The notes under the pieces: model-generated | What the model was told of the DNA's origin: nothing | What the model saw: the letters and a program-made list of their open reading frames with translations, nothing else | Databases searched by the model: none | In this document: positions 1 through 10,300 of the stretch, in pieces | How the letters are laid out: each line of letters opens with the position of its first letter | Numbering within the stretch: position 1 is the first letter of the stretch | Translations under genes and position numbers: made by a program | Origin: Cristatella mucedo | Lineage: Eukaryota; Bryozoa; Phylactolaemata; Cristatellidae | Assembly: GCA_009760855.2 (NCBI GenBank) | Contig: WPIO01000044.1 | Location: forward strand, 2,305,393 to 2,369,392 | Direction of reading: 5' to 3' | DNA: 64,000 bases

Positions 1-190
1 GCTAGACTTGTCTGTCATGTGCATTGCAGTTGCCACATCACACCACTTCTCACCGACCTGCACTGGGCCCCAAGCAAGCAGCGTAGTGACATCAAGGTTC
101 TGTCACTTTATTCTTTGGCTCCAGCCTATCAGAACTACTCCCCCACCAGGCCAAGCATCGTACAACCTGCTGTTCTGTTCCTGAAAAGTG
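1..190 (+). mobile_element. LINE-A fragment, C-terminal RT region
   Basis: The stretch matches the post-RT C-terminal part of the LINE-A copies elsewhere in this window (for example 15530-15730): the words for CHITPLL-DLHW, LAPAY and PTRPS are all present. An internal piece equivalent to the VLSLTFRSLHS segment is shortened, so the copy is deleted and dead. It is cut by the left edge of the window, and no hairpin tail follows it. Confidence 0.8.
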
Positions 191-351
191 CATTCTCAAA
201 AAATTGATTGGTTCGTTTGATTACTGGCGAAACCAGTCTTCTGTTTAGAGTGACTAGCTATTATGGATCATTCTGGCAGCTGAGCTGCAAGCTTCTTCTC
301 ATTAACACCCCTTGGCCTCATTTGTAGGCAGAATCTGCAGTCTACCAATAG

Positions 352-1038
352 ATGGATGTCACTACCTTTGGTGATGAGGACGACAGCAGTGAAGCTGTGC
401 TATGCACTTCTGACGATGATGTCGTTATGAGGCATATTCTAGAAGCCAAAAGGGGGCAACCAAGCTCGATGCCAAGCTATTGGGATGCAGATGAAGAGTT
501 CATCGAACCCTACTCACTAGACGAGATTAAAGCTGATCCCCCTAAGCATATGCTATGGGCAGCTGAGCACAACCTGGAGGATGTCGTACTGACCCTGTTG
601 GAAGTTAGCCCGGAGCTTGTGAATGCCCGTGATGACGATCTTTATACACCTCTGCATAGAGCATGCTACAGTGGGCACGAAGGCCTGGTCAAGCTGTTGC
701 TAGCTCGCGGAGCCAGTATAACTGCACAGACGGTCGATGGCTGGCAGCCTCTACATAGTGCATGCCACTGGAATCATGCAAGGGTTGCTTCACTGTTGCT
801 TCAACATGGAGCTGACATAAATGCACTCACAAACGGCCGACAAAGTCCTCTGCATCTTGCTGCATGCAACAGAGATGCAAAGGATCTTCTGCAGCTACTA
901 TTAATGAATGACGATATTGATGCCACTATTCGAAATGATGGTGGTGACACTGCTGAAGATCTAGCGATTAGAAATGGACGGCTGGCTTATTTATTCGAAA
1001 TAGTTTATCCAGCTCTGAACTCTGTGAAGCTCACATGA
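352..1038 (+). CDS. ANKRD49: Ankyrin repeat domain-containing protein 49-like
   Basis: A 228-residue protein close in length to vertebrate ANKRD49 (about 239). It has an acidic N-terminus (residues 8-60), then ankyrin repeats at about 66-94, 97-126, 130-159 and 164-193 and a short C-terminal cap ending in YLFEIV. Family-diagnostic words are YTPLHRACYSGH, TVDGW-PLHSACHWN, ARVASLLLQHGADINA and SPLHLAACNRDAKD. The ATG at 352 is chosen because an in-frame TAG sits directly before it (349-351); an AG just upstream could be a 3' splice site of a non-coding 5' exon. The coding part has no intron. The family is a small ankyrin scaffold, reported as nuclear and linked to spermatogenesis and autophagy in mammals; that role is inferred here by homology only. 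Confidence 0.95.
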   Translation: MDVTTFGDEDDSSEAVLCTSDDDVVMRHILEAKRGQPSSMPSYWDADEEFIEPYSLDEIKADPPKHMLWAAEHNLEDVVLTLLEVSPELVNARDDDLYTPLHRACYSGHEGLVKLLLARGASITAQTVDGWQPLHSACHWNHARVASLLLQHGADINALTNGRQSPLHLAACNRDAKDLLQLLLMNDDIDATIRNDGGDTAEDLAIRNGRLAYLFEIVYPALNSVKLT

Positions 1039-1285
1039 TTGATTTTTTCATATCGAATGGTTATATAAGGCTGTTATTAAGTCGAGACCTGCTTACTGCC
1101 GTTGTGCTGTGTCGCTCATCTGTTTGATATTTTTTCATTTCAGTGCCAGTATTTTTCAGCTGTGGGCTTTGATTTGTTTTTCTTGCATTACTAGTCTGAG
1201 TTCAGATGTGCTTATTTTCTCTCAACATATCGCTTATTCTGCAACGGGCTCATGTATTCAAGCTATTCCGGATCGAACCTCTAGC

Positions 1286-1291
1286 AATAAA
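1286..1291 (+). promoter_or_regulatory. Polyadenylation signal AATAAA, probably of the ANKRD49-like gene
   Basis: A canonical AATAAA lies about 250 bp past the stop codon at 1038, on the same strand, with GT-rich sequence further on. The distance suits a short 3' UTR. Inference from position only. Confidence 0.5.
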
Positions 1292-1555
1292 GCTTGCAAT
1301 CTCGTAGAAAGGTATAATTATTAATGCCAACGTTTTATTTACATTTCTTATATTTTGTTGTAGCGATCATGGGTTTGCTAGTATATTCGTCTATGCAGTT
1401 TATATAGGTCAACTGGCACCTCATACCTGTTGCTAGAGCATGGTGTGCTAGGGGAGAAAGGATCACTTGGCGATTAATAGTTTGTGATTGCTTTTAAAAT
1501 GAACCTCACAGTCGGTGTCCATTACATTACTTGCTTGCTCGTGTTCAGCAAAGCA

Positions 1556-1672
1556 CTAGTTTGGCCTAGTGGTTAAGGTGCTTGCCTCGAACCAAGGTCA
1601 AGGTGAATGTAAGTGAAGCTCCTGAAGAGTGATTAAGTTCTCTTAGGGCACTATACAAATGAAATATATATA
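1556..1672 (+). mobile_element. tRNA-derived SINE, internally deleted
   Basis: The head contains a perfect A-box, TGGCCTAGTGG, followed by GTTAAGGTGCTTGCC as in the SINEs at 53841 and 55496. The B-box half is lost. The 3' part has the shared tail hairpin (AAGTTCTCTTAGGGCACTATACAAATGAA), then an AT-rich end. The deletion between head and tail explains the short length. Confidence 0.75.
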
Positions 1673-2261
1673 TTGCTGGAGAGTTCTACTGCCGATCGAT
1701 CCGCTAGTTGCATGGTACTTCACTGCAGAGTCACCAGGCCAATTTATATTATGCTATTTTTCACCGACTTTACTCATAATAATCAGAAATGGGTTTCATC
1801 AGCAATATTCATGAACACCAATGGTTTTCCATTAAATGCATTTCGAAATGAGTGTTGGTATAAAATATACAGCTGCCAAACAATTTCGTTTTGTGTTTGT
1901 TGTAACTTTTAAATGCAAAGGTTACTTATCCTAGTAAAAAGTTAGTCTTGAAAAAGGGGGGGGGTCAAGGATTTTCTTGAACTTCGCCCCTCAGAAGGCT
2001 CTTTAAGCCTGTATTATCGCTTGTTTGCATGGAAAAATGTGGCAAGCCGTGCAACGTTTAGACCACAAGCAGCCAGTTAAATACAACAGTCATCAAGTAT
2101 GTTTTGGTACGTTTGCAATGCGATGGCTATTCCCATTTAACTTGACACCAGATAGCTTAATTCGTGCAAGTGCATGCCTTTTGCAGCCCGACTATCTTTT
2201 CTTTTAGACATGGCTAATAGTGGTGGTGACAGCACAACGACTTGTTTCTACTTCCTTTGCA
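1673..2261. other. No gene recognised
   Basis: AT-rich sequence with short unsupported reading frames and a 9-base G run at 1956-1964. No exon with convincing splice sites and no repeat similarity to the rest of the window were seen. Confidence 0.5.
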
Positions 2262-2335
2262 GCATGTGTAAAGTGCTTAGAAAGAGATTTAGTTCTCTCT
2301 GGGCGCTATACAAATTTGGCATAACTATTATTTTC
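2262..2335 (+). repeat. Solitary LINE-A/SINE 3' hairpin tail
   Basis: The text runs TGTAAAGTGCTTAGAAAGAG, then ATTTAGTTCTCTCTGGGCGC and TATACAAAT. It has the same outer stem and AGAGA/TCTCT inner stem as the LINE-A tails, but no upstream LINE or tRNA part is recognisable. Confidence 0.7.
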
Positions 2336-3384
2336 CATGACTGCTAGTTTATTCTACATATTGACTATCAGTAGGTAATTCTAACCCAGTGCTTGTATTC
2401 AATACATATGCTTTGTGGCACGTACTCAGTATACCTAGGAAATACAGGTATTTGTGACATGCATCACCAGTCATTTTAATGCAATGTTGGCGACAAAACA
2501 AGGCTCAGTCCTGCCAAGAACTGTGACCCTACCTTTGGGCTCGAACAGAGTGTGTTCTACCTGACCTCGTACTCCTACTATATCTGTGCCAGCTAGTTCA
2601 CGTGGGCGGTGCACTCTCTGCAAAGGAAGACCTCCAAGTATGTTTCACCCTCCTGGTCGATGGCAACACACAGGTGGCAGTCGCCGAATCAGCTCTGGGA
2701 CGGAAACGTAGTGCTCTGGATCCTCACCTGCCTCTTGCTCGACAGCTGACTTGGTTTGCTCGATGGATGTCCCCTCATCCAGTTACCGTCTACATGACTT
2801 GTCCTTGTCTGTAGGAAGTTCTGGGTCAGGTGGGGCTGTCCACCCCCTCTCACGGGCCGGCTGTCAAGCTAAGCATCCTTCATCGTTCCGCTTCGTGGCC
2901 TCTGCTCGGGCGCTTCGATAGGCCATTGATGCCGTGCCTGCAGCTGTGTTGCAGGCAGCCACTGAGCTCATGCATCCTGGCACAGCCGGTAAATCGGCCA
3001 CCGGCAGAACAAGATGTAAAACTAAAATTACAGCGAGCCTCTGGGAGCCACACCGATTTAATACAGCTAGTGGATAGACGCAAGTGCCTGTTACAAGGCC
3101 TTTCGTCGGTCCCCCTGCAACCTCATGGTACTTGCAGTATTTTCTTGTGATAGGTCTGGCTGTGGACTGCCTTTTTTTTATTTGAAGGTTCTCAGGATTT
3201 AGGAGAGCAGACTCTTCCGGTCGAGCTTAGAGAGCTGCCGGAGTTTGCTGCCGTACTAGGGGGCAATCCAATCACCGATGCCCGTCACCGTCCAACAAGA
3301 AATCTTTTACTGCCAGCTTTGCGTTGCTTTATTCGCCTGTCAGCTTGTGTGCTTCCATCGCCTCAGCTTGTGCTCTTGGCCTTC
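2336..3384. other. Unassigned, possibly old repeat
   Basis: Moderately GC-rich around 2600-3130 with overlapping reading frames on both strands, none of which I recognise. It lies just upstream of a LINE-A copy but does not match the LINE-A endonuclease region at 57.5-58.9 kb, so it is not simply the missing 5' part. Confidence 0.4.
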
Positions 3385-5207
3385 AGCTTCAAAGTAGTGA
3401 TCTAGTCCTAAAGTTTGTATCTCAATCAAAGAAGACAACAAGTCCTCTGGACCCTATTCCCACTGTCCTGCTCCTACGTTGCATTGATCTGTTGCTGCAT
3501 ATGCATAACCAACGTCATTAATATGTCATTAGCCTCAGGTCATGTGCCAGCACCTTTCAAAAAAGCTGTAGTCAGGCCACTTCTCAAGAAATCGACACTA
3601 GACCAAGAGAACTTGAGCAACTACCGCCCAGTCTCCCTTCTACCATTCCTATCAAAGACACTGTAACGGGTCGTGGCAGACCAGCTGAACTCATATATCG
3701 AAACCTCACACCTTGCTAGTAAGTTTTAGTCTGGCTTTAGACCTAATCACTCCACAGAGTCAGCATTGCTTAGGGTATACAACGACCTACTTAGGAATGC
3801 AGACATGGGTAGAGTGTCTCTGCTTGTTTTGCTCGATCTTTCGTCAGCTTTTGACACCATCGATCGCAAAGTTCTTCTAGAGCGTCTCTCATCTCGCCTG
3901 GGCATCACTGGCACTGCTCTGCAATGGTTCAGGTCCTATCTCAGTGGGAGACTCCAGAGTATTGACGTGAATGGACAAAGATCATCTGAGGTAGCTTTGA
4001 AATATGGAGTACCTCAGGGCTCCGTGCTAGGTCCGGTTCTTTTCACTGTATACCCTCCTTCTTGCTGATGTGATTGCCAAGCACAATCTAGGCTTTCACT
4101 TCTTCTATGTGGATGACACTCAGTTGTACCTTTGCTTTGATCCCTCCCAGCCTTCGAGCACCTCAAATTCTCTCAACTCACTTGCTGCATGTATTGATGA
4201 CATCCGAACATGGATGGCAGCACATTTTCTAAAACTAAATGACGATAAAACTAACTTACTAGTTATTGGCAAATCCAGTGTGATTCACAAATTGGAAAGG
4301 CTGACGCTCAAAATTGGCTCTGCCAGCATATCTCCTGTTGAATCAGCTCGAAATCTAGGTGTTATGTTCCAAAGTGACCTCTCGTTTGACGACCACATCA
4401 GCTCCACAGTCAAATCTGCCTACTTTCAGCTACATACCATTGCTAAACGTCCGGCTTGTTTAGATAAGAATACCACGTCTAAGTTGATCCATGCAATCGT
4501 GATATCCCGTCTTGACTTCTGCAACTCACTGCTTACTGGCCTACTGGCATGTGCGATCAGGCGATTGCAGCTGGTGCACAACTTCGCAGCTAGGCTTGTC
4601 TGTCGTGAACGTCGCAGTTGCCACATCACACCACTTCTCGCCGACCTGCACTGGCTACCAGTCAAGCAATGGACTGACTTCAAGGTTTTGTCGCTCACTT
4701 TTAGGTCACTTCATTCTTTGGCTCCAGCCTATCTCTCAGATCTACTCCCCCCAGCAGGCCAAGCATCGTACCACCTGCTTTTTGGAATCAAACAGTCTGC
4801 AAATACCTCGGAAAAACCTCAAATCCTTTGGAGACCGTGTATTTAGTTCGTATGCTCCCAAAGCCTGGAACTCTCTTCCAACTTGCGTCAGAACATCCGC
4901 TGACCTGACCACATTTAAAAAGAACTTAAAAACACACGTATTTAGGACAGCATTTAGTGTGTCCCTGTGATTCGTCCTTCACGTGCTTATGTGTGCTGAC
5001 ACTGTGCATGCTGCCACTAACCACATTTGGATGCTGACCCTGTGCATGTCACCCCTAACCATGCTATTCATGTTGTTTGTTTATCAAGCATGATATTGCT
5101 CACCATTCAATTGCATTTCCCTTTGCAGCAAATGTAAAGCGCCTAGAAAGAGACTGAGTTCTCTGAGGGTGCTTTATCAAGTGCATTTTTAGTATTATTA
5201 TATGGAA
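3385..5207 (+). mobile_element. LINE-A copy, 5'-truncated (RT to tail)
   Basis: L2/CR1-like non-LTR retrotransposon. It starts at the segment before RT motif 1 ([20 protein letters not shown]), has the [13 protein letters not shown] block, the catalytic LLDLSSAFDTIDRKVLL (motif A), PQGSVLGPVLF (motif B) and FYVDDTQLY (motif C), then the C-terminal LAPAYLSDLL and FS-YAPKAWNSLP blocks. The 3' UTR has the conserved hairpin (about 5135-5178) and a short TTA-type end. Broken by a TAA near 3664, a TAG in the SKF*SGF region, a deletion near 4050 and frameshifts in the C-terminal part. It has no endonuclease and is certainly inactive. Confidence 0.93.
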
Positions 5208-5394
5208 CCTTTGCATTAGGAGCTGAATGGTTTACTGTTGATCAATGGATGCAGAGGAACAATTCTTAATCTGACTCGCATGACCTTCCACGGCTGTTTT
5301 TTCATACCTAGCTGCACCAAGTCCGGCTTCATGGTGTCTTCATGGTGTCTTCAGGTCCTCTATGGGCAAGAGATAAGGTTTTCCTTCTTTTGAA

Positions 5395-5640
5395 TAAAGA
5401 CTAGTGGCAGAAGCTTTTGCTCTGCAAGTTCCAGACTGTGGAAGTCCCACAAATATGCTTCGACATCTGCAGCTGACTCTTGCACATTCTTGCCAGCCGT
5501 CCGGATCTGCTAATTCTAGGCTACTCACTTCCTCGACTGCCTTGAGGACTCAGCCATGCTTCTCGCGTCTCCTTGTTTCGTGTAAGAGTTTGTTGGCTAC
5601 CGTATGCATAGCCTTAGGCTTTAAGCGGCTATAGAAACCT
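5395..5640 (+). mobile_element. LINE-B fragment, decayed 3' part
   Basis: Matches the LINE-B 3' coding end in order: an AGAAGCTTTTGCTCTGCA block, CACTTCCTCGACTGCC, TTGTTTCGTG, GTTGGCTACCG, and a last block with GCTTAGGCT-like sequence. Many substitutions and indels. No (TTACA)n tail is left. Confidence 0.65.
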
Positions 5641-6414
5641 TTCTAACATGTATGAACTTGTATATGCCAGCATCACAAGCCTGCTGAGACTTGTATATGC
5701 CTGTGCATCCATGTAAGTTTGCTCTTCCCACCTATCTGGTAGGTTGCAGGCCACAGGTAAGAAAGTCACAGGCATATAGCTACAATCGATTGTTTCCCGT
5801 AAACGGCAATAGAGGTCCCCTACTAGGAAAGGACCGATTAACACCGACAATCAATCGGCAGGGAGCAGGCTGTATCGAGAATAAGACGGCTTTAAGCTAT
5901 GGTAAAATATCCCTGCATGTCACTGAGGATACTCTAACAGCCTGACGAAATTCCCTCTTTTAGTTCAAAGACAGATCGGGCATTTACGTTATTCACGTAT
6001 CCCGCGAAATCTCAGCAAGCTTGGGAAATTGGATCTTTGATGAACTGGCACCTGCAGATGTCATGAAATTGGTACTGACGGCTGTTCAGTGCTGAAATCC
6101 ACGATGTGGCAGCGTTGAGAAAGAGGTATGGTGCGGCTTGTCTCCTTGGCCTTGAACACTAAAAGAACCTAGACGGTACCTTGTCTTCTAAGAAGTGAAT
6201 TTTGAATTACTATGTAGGCTGTTTGCTTCGCTTCCCATGTAGATTCCTCAACGTTGATGCGAGTGTCTCAAGCCACCGCTCTTGCCAAAAATAGCCCAGC
6301 CCTTACGACGTCCATAGCTTCGTAGCTAAGCCAAGAAATAAAGTACAGACAGCAGCCGGATGTTCAATTAAAATTATAGGTGGCCCCGGATGTAAAATTA
6401 AAGTTACAGGTAGC
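5641..6414. other. No gene recognised
   Basis: Includes short tandem wording near 5640-5705 (ACTTGTATATGCC twice) and a duplicated phrase at 6365-6415 (AAATTAWAGKTRCAGGTRGC type). No exon or known repeat is supported. Confidence 0.4.
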
Positions 6415-6735
6415 TATCGGCAGGTCCTAGACTGTGGAACTCTTCCACAATTTTTACGAAACGACAACTACTCCCCTACTGCCGACTATGGCTCATCCTT
6501 TTCAGCGGTCCTGAGCTGCTACTTCCATGCTACTCACTACCTCGACTGCTCTCCTGACTCTGCTATGTTTCCCACTTTCTCTTTGTTGTGTGAGACGAAG
6601 TCTGTTGGCTACCGAATGCGTACCGAAAGCCGCTTAGGCTGTGAGTGCGCTATACGAACTCCCCTGCGTAACACCCACGTGGCCTTTATGACTTTGTGGA
6701 GTTACAGACGGAAAGATACACTACATTGAGAGAGC
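6415..6735 (+). mobile_element. LINE-B 3' end
   Basis: Starts in GPRLWNSL coding sequence (GGTCCTAGACTGTGGAACTC) and continues through the LINE-B C-terminus (ATHYLDCSPDSAMF, YRMRTESRLGCECAI) to the 3' UTR and GATACACTACATTG end. 5'-truncated with few lesions, so among the better preserved short B copies. Confidence 0.88.
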
Positions 6736-6837
6736 CGAAGTAGGCTTTCGGCGGTTCGTCTTTGCCGTTTTTATGAGTTGGGCTAACAAGTAAAGTGAAG
6801 AGTTGAAAATTAAAAATAGTGGGGTTATATTAATAAT

Positions 6838-7260
6838 ATGTTTGTATAGCGCTCCCATGTAACTTAATCTCTTTCTAGGCATTTTACAGATGCTGTGAGA
6901 AAAGCATGACCGAATGATTAGTGGTAAGATTCGCCACCAAGCATAACGTTGTTAGATGTGACATGCACAGGGTCAACATCTAGATATGGTTAGTAACAGC
7001 AGGCAGTGTCAGCACGCATAAGCACACAAAGAATGAATCGCAATGACCCACTAAATTCTGGAATAAACAGGTGTGCATTAAGCTTCTTTTTAAATGTCGC
7101 CATGTTAAGGAATGTCTGTCGTGATGTTAATCGAGAGTGAGTGAGTTTCAGGCTTTGTGAGCATGCGAACTAAAGGTGTGGTCTCAAAAGGTTTCGAGGT
7201 TTGTACGAGTTTAAGCTAAACGATCAAATTCAGACAAGCAGGTAGTACGATGCCTAGCCA
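6838..7260 (-). mobile_element. LINE-A 3' end, reverse orientation
   Basis: Reverse complement of the LINE-A 3' UTR: hairpin first (about 6848-6892), then the reversed CATGCTGCCACTAACCACAT-type UTR and the reversed end of the C-terminal domain (TTTTTAAATGTCGCCATG). A diverged copy lying between the LINE-B end and the TA microsatellite. Confidence 0.8.
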
Positions 7261-7297
7261 GGTAGGGATGCGGCCCTAAGTTGCTTGGGCAATAACC

Positions 7298-7300
<3 letters not shown>

Positions 7301-7355
<55 letters not shown>
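7301..7355. repeat. (TA)n microsatellite inside an inverted repeat
   Basis: About 55 bp of TA with one interruption (TACATA). Flanked by 18-base arms at 7280-7297 and 7358-7375 that are reverse complements with one mismatch, so the whole block can fold into a hairpin or cruciform. Confidence 0.95.
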
Positions 7356-7375
7356 TAGGTTATTGCCAAAGCAAC

Positions 7376-8178
7376 TTTTAAATTGTTTTAAAACCGTTAA
7401 ATCCGTATGCAACTGTTTTTGGAGAAAAATAGGAGCAGCAGAAGAAATGAAGTAGAACTAAAGCCTTTAGCTGTAAACATAGCCTAAACGCAAATGACAA
7501 TTTTTGGTGAATAAACGATGGGGAATATCTAAACTGTGGTTCTTAGCCACCGGCAGTAAGACGCTCGCACTTTACGGGTTCGAATCCTTCTGATCCTTCG
7601 AGGTTCTTTATTTTCGCTTAAAAGATTATCCTTCAAAATTATTTATTATCGCTCAAAATCGGCTCCGTCAGCGTATCTCCTGCTGTATCTGCACAAAATA
7701 TAGGTGTCCTGTTCCAAAGTTACCTTTGAGTTACGTTACTGTGTCTTCAGCGGCAGCAGCGCTAGTGGAGTCTCAGGAAGACACTATTGGGCGAACGTGA
7801 TCGGTGAACGAGACTTGATCTTTTTTCCCCCAGCGGGTACATATACGAGCTAGGGGCTGACTCATCGCAGATAAGGGAGTGATCTGTGGTGGGCCACATG
7901 CTTACATCAAAGGCTGCACCGAGTCAATTGCTCAACCACCTGCAGCAGATGGGGCGTAAATTAGTGGCTGAGAAGCAACAGACGCACACAACACCGCAAA
8001 CACGCACTCAGCAATTGATGAGTTGCCAAAAACTGGGTGGCTAGCCCCTCGTACCGGCTTGCCTGGACTAGCGGCTTGTCCTGCAGCGGATACGCTATCT
8101 GGTCGCATACCTCAGCAGATAATTTTCGCTTTCCCCTGCAAGTGAAGCGAAGCTGCTAGGGCTACTACTCACTACCCT
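7376..8178. other. No gene recognised; tRNA-like B-box at 7579
   Basis: GGTTCGAATCC, a perfect RNA polymerase III B-box, occurs near 7579-7589 after CGCTCGCACTTTACG, but no good A-box or cloverleaf can be built, so this is at most a decayed SINE head. A short LINE-A-like phrase (ATCGGCTCCGTCAGCGTATC) follows at about 7661-7720. The rest is unassigned. Confidence 0.4.
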
Positions 8179-8281
8179 GGTTTGGCCCGAGTTTGTAGGG
8201 TCGAGCCCTTTGGCCTATCGGAAGCGCTTGGATAAAGGTTAGTCTCTTAGAACGCTATACAAATGAATTATATATTTTTAT
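8179..8281 (+). mobile_element. Decayed SINE
   Basis: GGTTTGGCCCGAGT resembles the SINE head. GGGTCGAGCCC is a B-box-like word. The end, AGTCTCTTAGAACGCTATACAAATGAATTATATA, is the shared tail. The head is partly deleted. Confidence 0.6.
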
Positions 8282-8606
8282 TCTGCCGCTACGTACATAA
8301 ATAAGGCTGGTGTTTTTCAGCTGCTATATTTTTTAAATATAAGCGTCCAACGTACAGATCTAGCGGCTGTATTAGACGTCGGCCTTTGCTCAAAAGGGGG
8401 TTTATAACCCTCCTTTATTGGCTCCGAAAATTCATCCTTCCTAGAGTACACAGCAGTGAAAACGTGAAGTTTTAATCTGAATTCTGCCAAACTAAAGGTT
8501 CGACGACAGCAGCTTCTGTGTGGATCTTTACATTTACGGCACTGCCCACGGACGCAGACTAAGACGCTCTATAGCCGTTGAAGTTTAGAAGCAATTGCCG
8601 CCAAAG

Positions 8607-8675
8607 ATGGCTGGCGCAGCTTGCAAAACAATGGATAATTCTCTGTCGAGAGGCATTGAGAGAGATCTTCCACCG
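8607..8675 (+). CDS. C2-domain gene, exon 1 (start codon)
   Basis: ATG at 8607 in a good context (CAAAGATGG) opens 23 codons beginning MAGAACKTMDNS and ending RDLPP, then a strong donor CCG|GTGAGT. It ends in phase 0, exactly what the next proposed exon (12052, phase 0) needs. The short leader has no signal peptide and precedes the C2 domain. No TATA box was seen upstream. The start is inferred from donor strength and phase agreement, not homology. Confidence 0.55.
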
Positions 8676-8999
8676 GTGAGTATAGTTAAGATCGTGTTAA
8701 TTTGAATCATCAACTACCGAGCTTTGGTCAGCAGTCAGAAGGATCCCTAGTCGCTTAATCGGTAGTGCACACTATTCTACCAGGTATACTAGACACGGAG
8801 TAAACAAGTCAGTGTCGCGGAAGAATATTCTGGTGGCTGCAAACCTTTCGCGAGCTAATTGCTAATTGTCATTGTGTGAGCGTTTTGTGTCAACGTCGTC
8901 GTAGTTGTCAGTATCCTTATAATTGCTATCACCTTGCAAGATATTCAATCAAATGTCGCTTTTAGCCATCAGCCTGGCAACGTCCTGTTCCATTCCCGC

Positions 9000-9335
9000 G
9001 CTTAAAGAGCGTTGGTGACGAAAGCTGTGGAACTCACTTCTACAATTCGCAGGCATCAATATCTACTCTCTTGCTGCTCTCTATGACACATCTTTTCCAG
9101 CCGGGCTTAGCTGCTACTTCCATGCTACCAACTTCCTCGACCGCTCTCCTGAATCAGCCGTGCTTTTCAAATTTTTCCTTGTTTCGTGAGATTAAGCCTG
9201 TTGGCTACCAAATGCGTACCGAAGTCTGCTTAGGCTTTGAGTTCGCTATTGAAAACTCTCTGGCGTAACGCTTCACTTTTTCCTTATGGCTTTGTGGAGT
9301 TACAGACGGAGATACACTGGAGTACATTTTGTGCA
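9000..9335 (+). mobile_element. LINE-B 3' end, diverged
   Basis: AAGCTGTGGAACTCACTTCTACAATT through the reversed-free C-terminus (SLFREIKPVGYQMRTE) to GGAGTTACAGACGGAGATACACTGG. Several frameshifts. Sits in intron 1 of the proposed C2 gene in sense orientation. Confidence 0.8.
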
Positions 9336-9544
9336 GTTCTCCATGCGCATAGTTCCTAACATCGTTTAAACGAAGAGTGTTCGTTGACGCTAGCGTCACG
9401 TGAGACGTTAGATGAGCGACACGTGAGGCTAACGCCGTACTGGCTCAGTGGTAAAATAGATTAGGTCCTACCTCAGTGAGTTATGTCCTAGTGTAGATGT
9501 CCAATAAATAGCTTTCTTTCATCTGGAGGAGCCCTTGAATTATG

Positions 9545-9680
9545 AGGTTGGTGTTGGACCCCTTCCTTTCACTATCTGTATCTCTACCTCTAGCCGATAT
9601 CAGTGAGAAACATAATTTGTGCTTCCATTTCTACCTCAATGACAACCAGCTCTACTTAGCATTTGATCCATTTTAGCCTC
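9545..9680 (+). mobile_element. RT fragment of a LINE-A relative
   Basis: Reads as VGPLPFTISVSLPLADISEK, then HNLCFHFYLNDNQLYLAFDP, equivalent to the motif B-C stretch of LINE-A (PLADVIAKHN-GFHF-YVDDTQLYLCFDP). The catalytic pair is changed from DD to ND, and both ends are lost. Confidence 0.65.
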
Positions 9681-9934
9681 CTTAATAAGTATTAAGGTGC
9701 ATTAATTTTAAGGAGAAAGACTAGAGTATCCGCCATATTTAATGAAAATGAAAGCTAATCTGAACTTCCTGTAAACGTATTGACGCGTAAGCATCTCGTC
9801 AAAAGCTAAATATTTATAAAGTGCCTATAGGGGCATACAAATCTAGATTCTGAGATTCAAGTCACTTGCTTGGATTTTCTTAGATAATAGTCTGCCTTAC
9901 ATATCTATAAATATCATGTAAGATAAGAATAACA

Positions 9935-10300
9935 ACAGTAATAATAATAATGAGTCCTTTGCATAGAAACCTTAGAAAACACAATCATTATCCAGTAGCT
10001 TACAACTCGTTGCACTGGAAGCAATAACGAAAAGTAAATGACCAGAACGGTATCGTGCTAAGACACGCTTGAAGAGCATACAAGAAGACACCCTGGTTAG
10101 TAGGGTCCCTGTTTGGTAACATACATTGATTAATGTACAGAGGCAAGCACACAAAACATATAGGAAAAACCAAAATTAGATAGTATGAAGCTGAGTTGTA
10201 ATCCCATTTTGCGGTAGCGGCACGAAGAGCTTGGCGAAATAACATGCTGTACAGTAAGTGAACGAAATCTCTATCCAGGTGCTTTACATCTTGATGCAAA
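9935..10300 (-). repeat. Reverse-strand LINE-like 3' ends
   Basis: AATAATAATAAT followed by CTTACAACTCGTTGCA matches the reverse-strand tail at 45033-45120. A second phrase, GAAATCTCTATCCAGGTGCT, at about 10264 looks like another reversed tail hairpin half. Too diverged to assign to a family. Confidence 0.45.

Noticed and set aside
7552-7625. tRNA gene candidate with perfect B-box GGTTCGAATCC
   Set aside because: No cloverleaf or A-box could be formed; more likely a decayed SINE head or chance.
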